A program made the position numbers and the translations under genes. From Oscheius dolichura (taxonomy: Eukaryota; Nematoda; Chromadorea; Rhabditida; Rhabditidae): a DNA stretch of 64,000 nucleotides. The DNA lies in NCBI GenBank assembly GCA_932521035.1, contig OW051492.1, forward strand, positions 10,602,001 to 10,666,000, read 5' to 3'. Positions 47,101-61,610 of the stretch are shown one piece after another. The notes under the pieces were generated by a model. It had not been told where the DNA came from. It searched no databases and saw only the letters and a program-made list of their open reading frames with translations. Position 1 is the first letter of the stretch. Each line of letters begins with the position of its first letter.

Positions 47101-50100
47101 ATGAGCAAATGGTCAGTAGATACCGGATATGGAAGTTCTATGGTGAGTTTTTCGTCAAAAATGCCATTATATCTGAATTTTAAAGAGTATACGAGATGTA
47201 CAACCAAGAAGAAATGATCAGGTGGATGAGAGAAGAAATGAGGCGGAGGAGCGAAGAAAACCAAGGGTAGAGGAGATCAGAAGGGAGACAAAAGTAGTGG
47301 AGCGTCAAAGAGAAACGGCGACGCGAACAAGGGACGACAGAAGGACGGCAACGCTTACGATGGAAGACAGAAGGACGGCGACACGGACTATAGAAGATAG
47401 GAGGACGGCGACGCGAACAGTGGAAAAGGGAAGTTCTTGGGTGAAAGAGGGTCTTCAGATGTATGGCAGAGATAACGACAGTGATGAAAAATACGACGGG
47501 AGATCAAATAGGAGAGAAAGATTCGTTTCTTCTACTGCCCAAAAACATTACAACAGAGGAGAATATAAGAACAGTAGCAGTCGGGACGGAGAAAGAAGAA
47601 AAAATTACACGGAATATGGAAGAAAGAACGGCAGAGCCGTTTGGCAACCCCCAGCAGATCCAGTAAAGCATCAACAACACAAGGAGCTTAACAGACAAGC
47701 ACTGGTCATGGAGAAGAGTTTGAGGGCGATACAACATGCTAAAGGTGCGAAGGAGAAGTTGGAGGAGAAGATGGCGAAGCTAAAATCTGTAGAAGCCGAA
47801 GGGAATAAGAAAGGATTTGTAGTATCCATAAAGGTAGGGCAGCATATGCCATTCAAAGGGGAATTTTCCAGAAGTGGCTTGTCCCTCAACAAAAGCAAGT
47901 GGAAAGTTTGAAAAAAGAAATAGAAGAGATAAAAGAAGATTATAAAATATATATGAGTCGAGTCATAGGTGGTCTAGAGGAGTTGCCTATGGGAGAACGG
48001 TGGGAACACATTATTTTATCTCTAACCGGGGTCAGTTTAGAATCGCTCAGAAAGTGTCTTCGCCTTCTTCCACTATTTCTATTGAGACACTCGAGCGCCA
48101 GTGTGGAGAGCGTATAGAGCGGGAATTGGAGAGAGTGAAGAGCCAGATGGATAAAAAGGAAATAGTAAGCTGGCATATGCCAGAGATCCAACAGTGGTTC
48201 TCGGACCTCCGCGAGGAGAAGACCTGGGTATGTTTCTGTAGATCTGGGACTGAACTGATTACAGCTTGAGAAGAGCCGCACTCTTATCGTCGAGACGACT
48301 ATTCCTTCTCTTCATCCCAACAATATCACGGGAACTACTGTGAAGGAGGACTTCACCCCTGCGGCAGAGGAGAAGATCAGGGTATGTTTCTATAGATCTG
48401 AGACTAAACTAATTGCAGCATGAGAAGAATAGCATTGTTATGGACGAGACTACTATCCCATCTCTATCTCCCAACGACATCACGGTGCCTACTGTGAAGC
48501 AGGATTTCACCTCTACGGTCCTGAGTGAGATCGACGGAAATGGGCGTGAAATGGAAAGGATAAAAGAAGAAGTACAAGAACACGTGCAAACGGACATAGA
48601 GCATATGGGAGACAAGTTGGCAACCACGGGAGAGTAAGAAAACATTATTTTATCGAATAAGGCCTATTCAGAATAATCTATCTTGCAAGGACAGCGGACT
48701 GTATTCCTAAAAGTAACCAACCACAGGAAAAAGTAGACTATGTATGGTTCAACAAGCTTATTGCCATAACGCGCCCGGCTACTCAGCCCAACTCGCTTGC
48801 CGCGGATATCCGCAAACGCCTACAAAAATTGAGCATTGGGTCCCTCAAGGGTGGAGAAAAGCGAACGTCAGCAGCACTTAGAAGAGAAGAAGAAAATGCA
48901 TGCCGATTGTGTGACAATCACGATGATATCGTAATCGCCGGCTCAAGTTCTGCTCCAGCTACCTCCTCACCTATGCCAAGGCCAACCCGAGCTTCTTCTA
49001 CTCGTGCTACCGAAACCATGGGAAATGTGGTAAGAACGAGGAACGAAACTACTGTAAATCAGAAGCCCAACGGGGAAAATAATGGACTTTCTCTATCTGA
49101 AGGTGAGCTAGACTCTATGTTGGTCCAGTAAAATTGTTTGAAGATGTTAACCAAACCGTCATAAATGTGGTCCATGGGGACATCACCCGTTTGCCTACCC
49201 GGGGAGGCATCGTTGTTGTGGAACCGAATGGAAATTTGAATGAGGAAGCGATCAAGAAGAACACAAATTGTGATGGTATGTTTAAAAAGTAATTTACCGT
49301 TTTAGCATTTATTTATTTTAGGTGTCTGCATCGAAGAAGCTCCAATGACTATGGCGAGTCGAGTGGACGAACAAGAGCTTCGCTGGTGTTATCTAAGAAG
49401 CCTGAGGAAGTGCGAGGAGGAAGGACAGAGAATTATTGTGAGCTTTTATGCCATGTTAAAATAGTTTCATTCAACTGACTTCTATCCTTTCTTTATAGGA
49501 ATTTCCCATTCTGGGGCTTGAAAGGATAGAAGAAGGGCATGCTTTACGGCTAGCCTATCAAGCTGTCTTGGCTCATCTGGAGGCCACCCCCAATACGGTA
49601 ATAATATTGCCCCTTTTATTTTACGTTGGTTTCAGACTTTAACAACAATCACCTTTGTTGCCCCCAATGAAAAAACCAAAACGGCCCTGGCTTCAGTGAT
49701 GGGCGAGCAACAAGGATCAGTTGTTATAAGAAGCGCAGCTGAAGCCAGATCGAATCGCTTTAAATTGGAAGGAACTGCTTTGCTTAGAAATCGTTCTGTT
49801 GTCTCAGTAACTTCCGATGTGAAAGTCGGAAGTTGGATTGCTACTTGGGGAGCTACAACACATGAGAGAAAAAGCAACCAACGAAAGACGCAGTAGGGCT
49901 CATTTTGATTTCTGCTATACCTATTTTTTAGGGTGATTGCGGGGCTCTGTGCTGATGAAGCAAGAAGAAAGAGGTGAAATTTTCAAGCATTTTTAAAGAT
50001 TTCATTTTCAGGAGACTAGATGGTGGTGATGAACTGCTTGTGGCAGAAGCGGTTCGGAAAGCAGATGCGCGTCACTCGAATCCAGAGCTCCGCGTTCGCG

Positions 50101-53100
50101 AATCTGAGGCAAGAAGCACACTGTAGGAAATTCAGGAGAAAGAGAATTCACACATTTTTAGAAGAAGAACTGGTGGGGAAGAATATCAGCTGAAAGACGC
50201 GACTCGGAAAGCAGATGCGCGTCACTCGAATCCAGAGCTCCGCGTTCGCGAATCGGAGGCACGATATACACTGTGGGCAATTCAGAATAAAACAGAATTC
50301 ACACATTTTCAGAAGAAGAACTGGTGGGGAAGAATATCAGCTGAAAGACGCGACTCGGAAAGCAGATGCGCGTCACTCGAATCCAGAGCTACGCGTCCGT
50401 GAATCGGAGGCAAGAAGTACACTGTAGGAAATTCAGAATAAAAGAGAGTTCGCATATTTTCAGAAGACGTACTGGTGGGGAAGAATATCGGCTGAAAGAC
50501 GTGACTCGGAAAGCAGATGCGCGTCACTCGAATCCAGAACTACGCACTCGTGAATCTGAGGCACGAAGTACACGGTACAATATTTTGGTATATAATACAA
50601 TAGAACGTTTCCATTCAGGCGCCTTGAAAACCCCGAGGAAAGTCGACTGATTCACTCACTGGAAAGGCTGTTAAAAAAGCCGGATCGACCAAGAAGTTAT
50701 TCTGGGGAGTAGGTTTCTACACGTTTTTAGTAATAACAATATTTTGAGGACACCTCGCGCGCCACCGGCTATAAGCCGTAGAAGAGAAAGCTTAGCGAAT
50801 AAAAGGAGAAACGATGAAGGCCGAGAGCCGGTTGTGAACAACACCGCACTTTCTTTGAATTCTGAAGAGAGGGAAACGTTACTAAAGAGCCTCCCGGTGG
50901 CGAGACAACGGCACTACAAGGGGAAACAGAGGAAAATAAACCGGTGGGTTGAAAGATTATGAAAAAAAGCGTGTTGTTCTTTAAGCGCTATTCCACAATT
51001 ACGACAGATGCCGGCTATACTCGGTCGTCGAATAGTGAAATCGACACATAGACGCATACTTAGGAAATATAGGACTATTGCAAATCCAGACGTCCGTCAC
51101 ACAATGACTCTGAACGATCTATTTTGGGTTCGTTAACTGTGAAAACAATAGGAAAACAATATTGTGGTATTATAGCTGTTTTCGGCAGGAACGGACAACG
51201 AGAAGGATATGGCAACTAGAAGTGGACGGACCCGGCTCTACGACAAATATATTACGAAGAATGGTGCAAGACGACAGGCATGGATGGCTGTCGATTATTT
51301 GACAAAAAATATAAGAACGGGTCGTCCCTCTCTGGCTCAAAAAGTAAACAAAGAATTTGTTTCCATTAGAACTCTTTTAGAAAGCAGCCCTTCTGGAGTG
51401 TTCGGAGATTTACAATGCTGTTAAAGCCCTCGCAGAGCAGGCCACTAAAACCAGAGACAGATGCCTGAGGAGTCTACTAGGCACTGCCGCCTTCAGATTG
51501 GATGGCAAATTCAAAAATGATTATGAGAAGGCTGTGTTGGAAGTGGCAGGACCACACACACATGTGAAGACCCATGACCCCCGGGATCAACAGCAGACGG
51601 AGCAATACGGGAATATGGATGTCCTTTATCCAGCACTGATAGAAAGAATTGGCGGAGATGTAAACATTACAGAAAAGGTAGTTGCATGTCCTTCTGCCCA
51701 ATTGACCAATTTCTTACAGGACAAGGAGCCTTCTGTATTACCAACAGCCGCCGCCGTGCCTACAGTATCTAGAAACGAAGATTCGATGGCTGTTGTGAGT
51801 CCCTCTTTGTTTAGAAATTCTACAAAAACTGTTCAGTGTAGCACTCAGCCTCAGCCTGCTCCGGTTTCTGACAGGAACGAGGCTATAAAGAGATCCTCAA
51901 GAGGAGCGACTAGAGAAAACCAGGTGCCTTCAATTTATTTCCACATAAAGGACTCTTTTAGAATAATATTCGAGATACTGCCTCTCTTAAGCCTCTTCGA
52001 TACATTAATCGCCGCACGGACTGCTTCCTCATTGCTGCCCTCAACATCCTCAACCGCCTTCCCGGCTTTCGAGAAGCCGTAATCAACTACCGGCCGGGTA
52101 AATTTCTAATTATTTACTGTAGAATCAGCTGATTCCAGACGCCACACAAAATCCTGATACTGTGAATGCATTGAGAGCCTTGAAGGCAGTTATGGAGATG
52201 ACTCTAGACGAGGTACAGGAGACAGGTGGGAGAGCCACTGTCGAGGTTCTGCGAAATGAGATGGGCGCACAATATGCCAATGAAGCAAGCCCCTACCCAA
52301 ATGGAGATGCTGTCGGCTGGATACTGGAGGTACACAGCTTTTATACCTTCCTAATTAACGTTTTCAGAGACTCCCAGAAGAAATCACCAAGAATTTCTCG
52401 TTCTACAGAATCCAGACGGTAATGTGTCAATCCTGTGGCTGTCCCCAGGGAGATCAAATGGAGAGCAAAATCAAGCTTTTGAATTTCAACACAACGAGAT
52501 TAATTTCTTGCCTGGAAGAAGACTTGGACAATGCCGGAAAAAACGAAGAGGCTGAATTCGAGAATCGTTGCTGTGGGGAATGTGGACAACGTGGATCGAA
52601 GCAGAGCATCAGTTACGAGTTTCCCCCAGAATGTAAATACCTGTTTGCGCTCTGCAACAGGGCGGTGGCTGGGGGAGTAGTTGATCAGAACCAAAGATTT
52701 ACGGACTACAACCCGGCAGGAAACCATTTCCTGGGCGAGGAGTGGAAATTGCTTGGAATGACCGAAAACATCCCTGGAACGGCATTCAACATGGGCCATA
52801 ACGTCACTTGGCTTGTCGAGCCGTCCGGAAGAGTCGTCTTGTCTAACGACAGCGCCGTTGGTCCCAGGGGAGCGATGAAAACAGGGCTGGAAGGATGCGA
52901 GGTGCTGCTTTTCAAAAGGATTTCCGTTCCTGGTAGGCTTTGTCGATATCGTTAAAAAATCTACAATATTTAGCCGAGTCAAGACGCGAAGAGTCGGGAA
53001 TCGAACAAGGAAATGCCGAAGAAGTGCAGACTCCAGACCAGACTCCAGGCCAGACTCGTACGACCTTCATGAGAGAAGCAGGAACTCTCTGCTCCGTAGA

Positions 53101-56100
53101 AGTCCAAAAAGGAGACTGGCCCTTCAAAATCAGAGAGATGCTGGGAGGATTAGATCAGCTACGCACAAACGAAGCAGTCCATCGATATTTGAGGGATCAG
53201 TCATGTTGTGAGTGCGACTCGACCTCACAGAAATGCCATCCTGAGCAATGTCTCAACATTGTTCGACTTCTTCAACATCTCTACCCTCATTACGGCGGTA
53301 TTCGAAGCATTACCAGAAGATTGTTCGAGTTGCGCAAACATCTCCGCTGGCTCCTCCAATACGAAGATGCGGAGAAAGGTAGAGTGGATTTCTCCAAATA
53401 TAAAGAGCTCTGTTCGGCGGACAACCTTTCCTCTGAGATGAAAAAGGTCAAGGCGAAGACTATCCAAAAAATGGCGACTGATGAAGATCATCACACTGAA
53501 GAATTTGCCAGGACGAAATTCGGAAAACCATTGAAGAATCTTTCCAAGGAGCTGCTCAATACGGAAACAAACGTCTGCGAATGTTGCCGACGTCTCTTCA
53601 AAGAGCACTTGGTTCGTTGTATACATAAAAATACGTTATTTATAAAGTTTAGATTAGAACAGTTCCTGCAGACGACACAAATCTGCTTCAGCACGTGAGG
53701 GTCAGAGAAGAAGAGATCGTGGATTCGGACGAAGAGCACGGTGAAGAGGATGCCCTGATAACAAGTGAAGTGGTCAGAGAAGAGGATATTTTGATTCCAA
53801 ATGAAGAGATCAGCCAAGAAGATGCCCTGATTTGTAATGAATGTTGGAATCAGCTGAAAAAGGTGCCTTATCCTCTTTATTTTCTAAATATTTTCATTCA
53901 GGGGACTCTTCCCGACTTATCCATTCGAAATGGACTTCAACTGGACACTATCCCTCCACAATTGGCAGAATTGACCTGGTTAGAAATGCTTGTCTTGAGG
54001 AGGATACGGTCAATGATGGTAATATTCCCATTTATTTATTAAATTAAGTCATTTCAGTGTATGCTTACATTACACAACGCCAAGGGTGGGCATTTTGGAG
54101 CTCACAGAGGTGTCAAAGGAACAGTAATGCACATTCCGATGCCGGTCGAGAACACTCTAGAGCATCTTGTGAACAGACTGCCAAGCATGCAAGGAGTTAT
54201 GATCAGAGTACCTGTACAGGCCAGCAGTGGCAAGATTAAAGTCCACTTCATTAATAAAGACAAGGTAAGTTAGCACAATAGAAACAGTAAAATTTACACG
54301 ATTGTTTAGGTCTTTCGAGCAGCTGAATGGTTGAAAAAAAACAACACTTACTACAAAGATGTTGTTCTATCTACCGAGGCCGAATTGGATCAAGAACTTC
54401 GAGAAGCTGGTATTGAACACCCCGCCGAGGAACAACCAGGTAAACATCCTAAAGTAGACCTAAAAGTATTGTTATGTAGCTGGAAGCGTTGATCATTTTT
54501 TAACGTTGGCTGAAGTGCCGACTACTGTAACAACGGCGACTACCATTGACCCAGAAGCCCCTAAAGGCGATCCGCTGGAGGTAATGATGAACATGAGAAG
54601 ACTAAAAGGTACTAACACCAATAAGTTAACTTGATTTCCTTTACTATTTATAGGAGAAGCCATAAACCACTCGAGAATCATAGATTCCGAAGCCAAAATG
54701 TTTCCGGACTTGTTTCCTCGTGGCAGGGGGCACTTCAGGGCTGAGCGTGCCAACAAAATCAGCATAGTCAGATACATCCACCGGAACTTCCGCTTGGCCG
54801 ACAGAAGATTCATTAACGACCAGTACGCGATCATTATGAACGATCTCCAGGTAATTACTGTAGCCGCTATCGCATAAATAACGGTACTTTAGGATTTCAA
54901 AACATTAACAGATTCCATAAACATCAACGCTAAGAAGCTGATGAATGCCGCTGAATTCCGAAAGAAGATGGAATCTAATGAGCTGGATACGGAATTGAAT
55001 ACCATGTTCCGAGCCTTGAGAAGCCATGCCGATTATTGGAGAGTAAGAAGGGAGGAGCTGAAAACTGTCATGAAGTGAGTTATGAGTCCATTTCAATTTT
55101 ATTGATACTTGTTCTTTTTCTATGTCTTATTTCAGGTATCACGGCCCTCCAATCTGGTTTCTTACTCTGAATCCAGCCGAGAATGAATGGGACGAGCTGA
55201 GAACGACTTATGTGAAAGTCTACCAGCACATGGACGTCAGTGCAATGACTACCACCGAGCTGACAGTAATGGACGCCATGCTCTTCGTCCGTCATTTCGC
55301 CCAGAGGATTCGGGCAGTTTACAAGCACATGTTGCTCGGACCGAACGGAGTTCTCGGCAATGGTGTACATTTTTGGAGAAGAATTGAATATCAGCTGAGA
55401 GGAGCCCCCCATTGTCATGGGTTACTTTGGATTTTGGACGCGCCAGTGAAGGGACTCAACAGTCGAGAGGAGATTATTCAGTACGTCGACTCTATAGTCA
55501 CCACCAGAATCCCGGAAGCCCTCAAAGAGGCCGAATTAAACCGACTGGTTCTCAAGTTCCAAATGCACGAGTGCATAGAAGCGACTTGCATCGTCAAAAA
55601 GAGAATAGGAGGCGTTATGAAGCAGTGGTGTCGATTTCTCTTCCCATATGAGGTCCAGGCGGAAACGACTGTTGTGGATCCCTCTGAATCAGAAAATCCC
55701 CTGCAAAGGTCAAAGACTGTGCTACTGAAGAGACCTCCGGGCTCCGAACGAGTGAATGCTTATTCTCCTGTCATCATGCTCGGGTGGAAAGGAAATATGG
55801 ATTTGCAGTATCTGGGAGAAACCAGCCTGGCCAATATAGAATATATTACCTCGTACGTTGGCAAAGAGGAGAGCAAAGCTAAAACAGAAGACTTCATTCA
55901 ATTCCTGGAGAAGATGCCAAAATCGGAGGCTTTTAGAATTGCTTTTGTGAGTTGAATTTCATTTCAAATGGTTCATTTGCTTGTTTCTAGCAAACTCTCC
56001 GACTTCGACAACTAGGAATCCCGGAGATATGCGAGCGTCTCTCAGGCCAACATCTCCACGACTGCGATTCGTCAGTAGAGTTTATGTTCACCGATGAGCC

Positions 56101-59100
56101 AAACAAACGGGTTCGAGTCTTGAAAAGGTCAGTTAACTAACGATTATTGTCTTAAAATAGAAGACTTTCAGTAGTTCTGAGCTGCAGAAATTGAAACCGG
56201 GTGAGCAGACGACATGGCCGAATCTATACGACAACCATTACCCGAACAGACCTCCGGCACTTGGCATATTCTCTCTCTTCGTAATATTCACAGCGCTTCG
56301 GTAATATATGCCACAATAACTACAAATTAAGCTGTTTAGATTCGTTCGAGATCTAAAAGGCAGTGGAAATCAGGCCAATACGATTGAAGACGACAGGGAG
56401 AGAGCTGAAGAAGACGAGTTGTGCGAAGTGGTAGGGCGATTTTTGGTACTGGGACAAGGAAGACCGTTTAGCAGGTCCGGCTGTATCAGAACAATATGAA
56501 GTCTCTGTTCTACATGTTCCCCAGAGGCTCCGTATTCCTAATGCTGGAAGGAGGGGGTGGTTTTGTCGCCAGAATAAAGCCCATTTTGGCCAGGATGTTC
56601 CTTCCCAATCTAGAAGAATGCCTTGAAAATGAGGAAAAGGCAGAAGACTATTTTAGACGGTAACTGAATTCTTCTGCCCTAAACACATACACTGTTTAGC
56701 CTCCTCTTCATGTTCAAGCCGTGGAGGGATGAGAAAAAAGATCTTATTGAAAACTTGGGCTCTTACGCCGAGGCTTGGGTGAATTTCTGGGACAACTGCG
56801 AATATGTCACCAAAGACAGTTTACAAATGCTACTGTAAGTCTTTTTCATATTCCTACCAGCCCTGTTATTTTTTAGAGAGCGTACCCAGCAGATGTATGA
56901 TGCCGCTAAGGAAAGGAGCCTTGCTTACGCGAAACGAAGGGCTGCCTTGGCCGAAATGAATGTTGAAGAAGTCGCTGCTGACGAGCTAGATGACATCGAA
57001 ATAATGCCCAGGACTGTTGATATTGCTACTACCATGGAAGGTAATTTTTGAAAGTTATAAGGATCAATAAACTTATTAAGAAATGCAACAACTGAACATT
57101 GGGCAGAATTCCATCTTTGCTGATTTTACTGAAGAGATCGAACTGAGAGCGGCTGCCGAGGAAGAAGGCGTGACCAGACCACCCCGAGATTTCTACGTTA
57201 GCGGTTACGGTACGTCCACAAAACAAGTCGAAATTGATTACTTTTTCTAGCTGGAACTGGCAAATCCAGGCTAATCAACGTGTTCGCCAACTATGTTCAT
57301 TATCAGTACCGTATTGAAGGACAGGAAGGGGTGAAGCCAGCTGTTTTGATCGCGGCTCCTACTGGATTGGCAGCAGTAAATGTTGGTGGAAGCACCTTGC
57401 ACTCGCTGTTCAGACTGGAAGTCGAGCATGCCAAGGTATTACCATTGTTGTAGAGAACAATCGAGGAGATTTTTAGACGGACCCCTACCGAGGACTGAAG
57501 CCTCAACAAATTTCCCAGTTGGGAATACTGTTTAAAAACGTTAAAGTGCTGATCATTGATGAAATTTCGATGGTCAGCAACATTCTTTTGGCGAAACTAC
57601 ATCGACGTCTTCAAGAAATAAAGAAGAACAGAGAAGGTAACGTAGAAAAATGAGTATTAGGAAGAATTCGTATTTTAGCGTTCGGAGGAGTCTTTTTGGT
57701 GGTTTTTGGAGATCTCTTACAGCTGCCTCCTGTCCGAATATCTCCTCCCTTCTGCGCTATAAATCCGAGACTGGTCCACCAGATCTTCCATTGCATCCCT
57801 ACAGAACTCAAACTATGGGACAAGTTTGAATACAGGTATTACATAGTTTCTTTTTTAAGTATCGTATTCTTAAGAGAATTGACAGAAAATATGCGACAAA
57901 AGGAAGACAAGGACTATTCGGATGTACTGAACAGGATCCGAATAGGCTCTCCAATCGACGAGGACTATGAGAAGTTGCTGAACCGATGTATCAGTGTCTT
58001 AAAAGAAGGAGATCAATGGACGAAAGGTAAACCAATCTACTGATTTTGATCAGCCAATTAAAGATAAACCAATTCCTCGTCCGATATATCTAGCGGAAGC
58101 TGTAGAGTACTTCATCGCTCTCAGAGAGAGTACAGAACGACACAACGCCCAACAAACGGATCCCAAACTGAAAAAGTCGGTACCTCTAGCTGCCTTCGCG
58201 CGCTCTATCGTTGCCAAACAATTTAATGAAGCAGTCATTATGGAAGATTGTAAGAACGGAGGACTTGTCAGAATTACGGCCAAGGACACCATTACTACAT
58301 TTGTTAAGAACAGGATGTTAGTTTTTATTTTTACCTTCCCCACGTATCGAATACCTTCAGAGGAAAGCTAAGAAGACCGTTCCAAGTGAGGGGATATCGC
58401 CGTCAGGACATCTTCAAGCCTCAATTGAGAAAGGAACGCCCGACAGAGCTCCCTGACGACCCTAAACGGTGTGGTGGATTATCCCGAACGCTTCTGCTCC
58501 GGGAAGGTTGCCGAGTCATGCTAACGTATTTGCCTATCATTAACTTCATTACTTCTACAATTCCAGCCGTAACATTCTTACCAGCAAAGGACTAGTCAAC
58601 GGAGCTATGGGAACCCTCATCAAAATCGTGGGCTGTGATAGCCCCGAGGGACCATCAGAGCTCTCGATCCAGCTCGAGGGAATGGAGAAAGAAGTAACAA
58701 TCGAGAAACTTCGTGTCCTTTTCAATCCTACTCGTGGAACAAGAGCTGCTCGTTTTCAATTTCCTATAATTAATGCTTCTGCCATGACGATTCACAAGTG
58801 TCAAGGAATCAGTTGCGACGATGTCATTGTGGATCTAACGGATCTCTTCTCAGCAGGACAAGCGTAAGTTTCCAACTTATAGCTCAGTAAAAAATTTTTA
58901 TTCAGCTACGTTGCCCTGAGCAGAGCAAGAAACTTGAATGGGGTCCACATCATCAACATGCAGCCATCTTCCATTTTTGCCAGTGTAGCCTGTGTGGAAG
59001 AGTACAATAGGCTTCGAGAGACAATTCGCCTGCCAGCACTGGGAGAAGCGAACAAGCAACCTGATATAGTTAATTGTTTTACGAAGAAGATCGACAAGAA

Positions 59101-61520
59101 TGTTTGGCCTCACATTTTCATCAACAACGGACAGTTGATTACGGTAATTATTTGGAATTGCTGGTGAATTCGTGTTATTTAAAGGAAGAATTTGGGATAG
59201 CAAATGGCACCGCCGTAGAAAAGAAACGTGGAAGGAAAAAAGGTGTTCCTAATAAGAAGAAGAAGACTGGCCAGCCTGCACCAAAGAGAAAAATCCTACA
59301 GAAAAAGAATAATACTACGAACGGAGATTCCATGGCGGCTGTGAGTGATCGTCTTCTAAAATGCCTCAAAAATGATTCAGTATGTTCCCGATTCCTCTAC
59401 TGCCCTGCATTCTACTAATGAAGCCCCTGACGAGATCAATCAGCCAGCCATGACAGTTCCTGGTAAGGTTTTTCATTTGTTCTTTTTAAAATCTCCACTC
59501 TTCAGCTGTGCCAACAAAAGAAGTAATCAACTGGGAAAATAGAAGAATAACCAGATCGGCAAAACCAGTACCTTTCGGAATGAGAAATCTTAGGAATACT
59601 TGCTACGCCAATAGTGTTGTACAGGCTTCTATAAGGATGTGGAGACCCGAAATAGAACATTATGAGGGAAACGATCCGTATCTCCAAGCATTGAAGGAAA
59701 TTGTCACTGCGCCTTATCCTAAAGATGCAAAACCACTTCTATTTTTAAAAGGTGAGAAGCCTCAAACAAGGAACTTTGATCTTTTTCAGATATGCCCCAG
59801 AACTACCGAAATGTTAATATTCAACAGTCAGCAGCTGAACTAATTGGACTACTAATTGACCGTATATCTCCGGAGTTTCAGTTGCAGGTGGCTCACACGA
59901 GTTCCCGCTTTGTAACATGCCATCTCTGTAAACAGGTAGGGCACTAATTGTGTTAAAAATCTCTATTTCAGCGGCGCCAAACTGGACATCCGGCAATACA
60001 GGGCATTTTGACCATTTCCGGAGAAAATGATCATTACCGAACCTTCAACGAGTTCGTCCACTCTATTTTGCGTTGCTCGGAACCGACAAAACAACACTGT
60101 GAACAGACTAATTGCCTTGCTAGAAACTGTGACCATGACGAAGAGTTGGCAGTAACCATTCCCCCAACCTGTAGATATCTTCTTATGGAGTTGGGCCTTT
60201 TTGCCAATGATCGTATAACTGGAATCAGCTACCGAAGAGATCGTACCATCGGGAACCCGAACAGGAGAGAAAAACTCTTTGGTGACTGATACTTAAAATA
60301 ATGTGATCAAAAACATTTCAGGAACATGGTTCAAACCCGTTGCTGCTATTTGGCACATGGGAGAGACGCCATTTGAGGGGCATTACATGGCCTACATTGA
60401 GAACGATGACCATTGGATTAAGTGTAACGATAGCAGGATTGCTGAAGAAGAGTTTCCTCGAGATATGGAAGGAATTGTTGTCATGGTAATGGAAAGATTG
60501 AACGAAGAAGATGCCGAAATGGCAGAAATGGAAATGCAGAACGGTATTTCTAAAACTTTACTAGAACAATTTCGCGTTTTTCGTGCCTTTTTAAAAAAAA
60601 GATCCGATTTTCAGCTGAAGCAGGCGGTCAAATAGTGGAGGAAATGGTTGACCTGACAAGTTCTCGGGCCCACTCTCCGACTGAAGACCTCCAGCGATCG
60701 ACAAGCAGTGTGGCCAAGAAATTGCTGATCGAACGAGGAAACATCGTGGATATGGATGTGGACATAATCGTGAATGCTGCGAACCCCCAGCTGAAGCAAG
60801 GAAAAGGAGTGGATGGAGCCGTACGGAAGGCATGCGGACTGAAGCTTATCAATGAAGCTACTGACAAGATCAGCCGGAAACTGCCTGGGAACGAGCTGGC
60901 TCCGGGACAAGTCGTTGCCACCGACTCCTTCAACCTCAAGAGATGCAAGAAGATCTTCCACACCGCCGCTCCATACATCCAGCCTGGAAGACAGCCGACA
61001 AGACGACAGGAAAAACACCTCCGAAGCTGCTATTACAACAGCCTTGCCCTGGCGGATCAAGAAGGCCACAGCAGCATCGCCTTCCCTATCCTAGGAATCG
61101 GCCTCTACAACTACGACGAGGAAAAAGGGATGAGAACCGCTCTGGAGGCTATCTTCTCATATTTTAAAGAAAATCCGAGCACCAATCTCAACACTGTCAA
61201 AATAGTCGCTGTCAGTGCTAATATCGTCCGGAAAATGCAAACCCTGGCTGGTGGTGTTGGAACACTTTCCTTGGATTAACACTTTCCCTGCGTCAGAGAA
61301 GACGAAGAATTCCGAGCCCCCAGTGCAGCCCGTTCCTGGTATGTAATTCGATTTTTAATAACACCAATATGTTGCAGAGATTGTAAGAGAAGAAGCTGAG
61401 TTGGTACAACGGCTGCCTACGGTAGATGCCCCCCAGGGAGCAGAGATGGATTCTGAGAATATTCGAATGACGAGGTCAAGGAAAAGAAAGCGAGAAGAAG
61501 GAAACTGTCGAATTAACTAG
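47101..61520 (+). CDS. Giant Helitron Rep/Pif1 polyprotein with macro and USP domains (copy 2)
   Basis: Same exon series as 29019-43438 shifted by 18,082: degenerate macro about 49144-49732, repeat exons 50012-50574, USP-like domain 51962-52932, Rep 54659-55952 (HCH at 55410-55418, paired Tyr at 55842 and 55854), Pif1 helicase 57230-59142, USP 59522-60502, macro 60722-61267, stop TAG 61518-61520. No frameshift or stop was seen relative to copy 1, so both copies could encode an active enzyme. Confidence 0.8.
50012..50574 (+). repeat. Array of four 111-nt repeat exons (copy 2)
   Basis: Exons 50012-50122, 50162-50272, 50313-50423 and 50464-50574, same sequence and phase as in copy 1. Confidence 0.85.
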
Positions 61521-61610
61521 TACTGTGTTGTTGTATCACTAGTATCATTGTTGTACATAAATCGTATTTTATAAATCGAGACATTCTCCGAATGTCGACA
61601 AAAAGGGAAC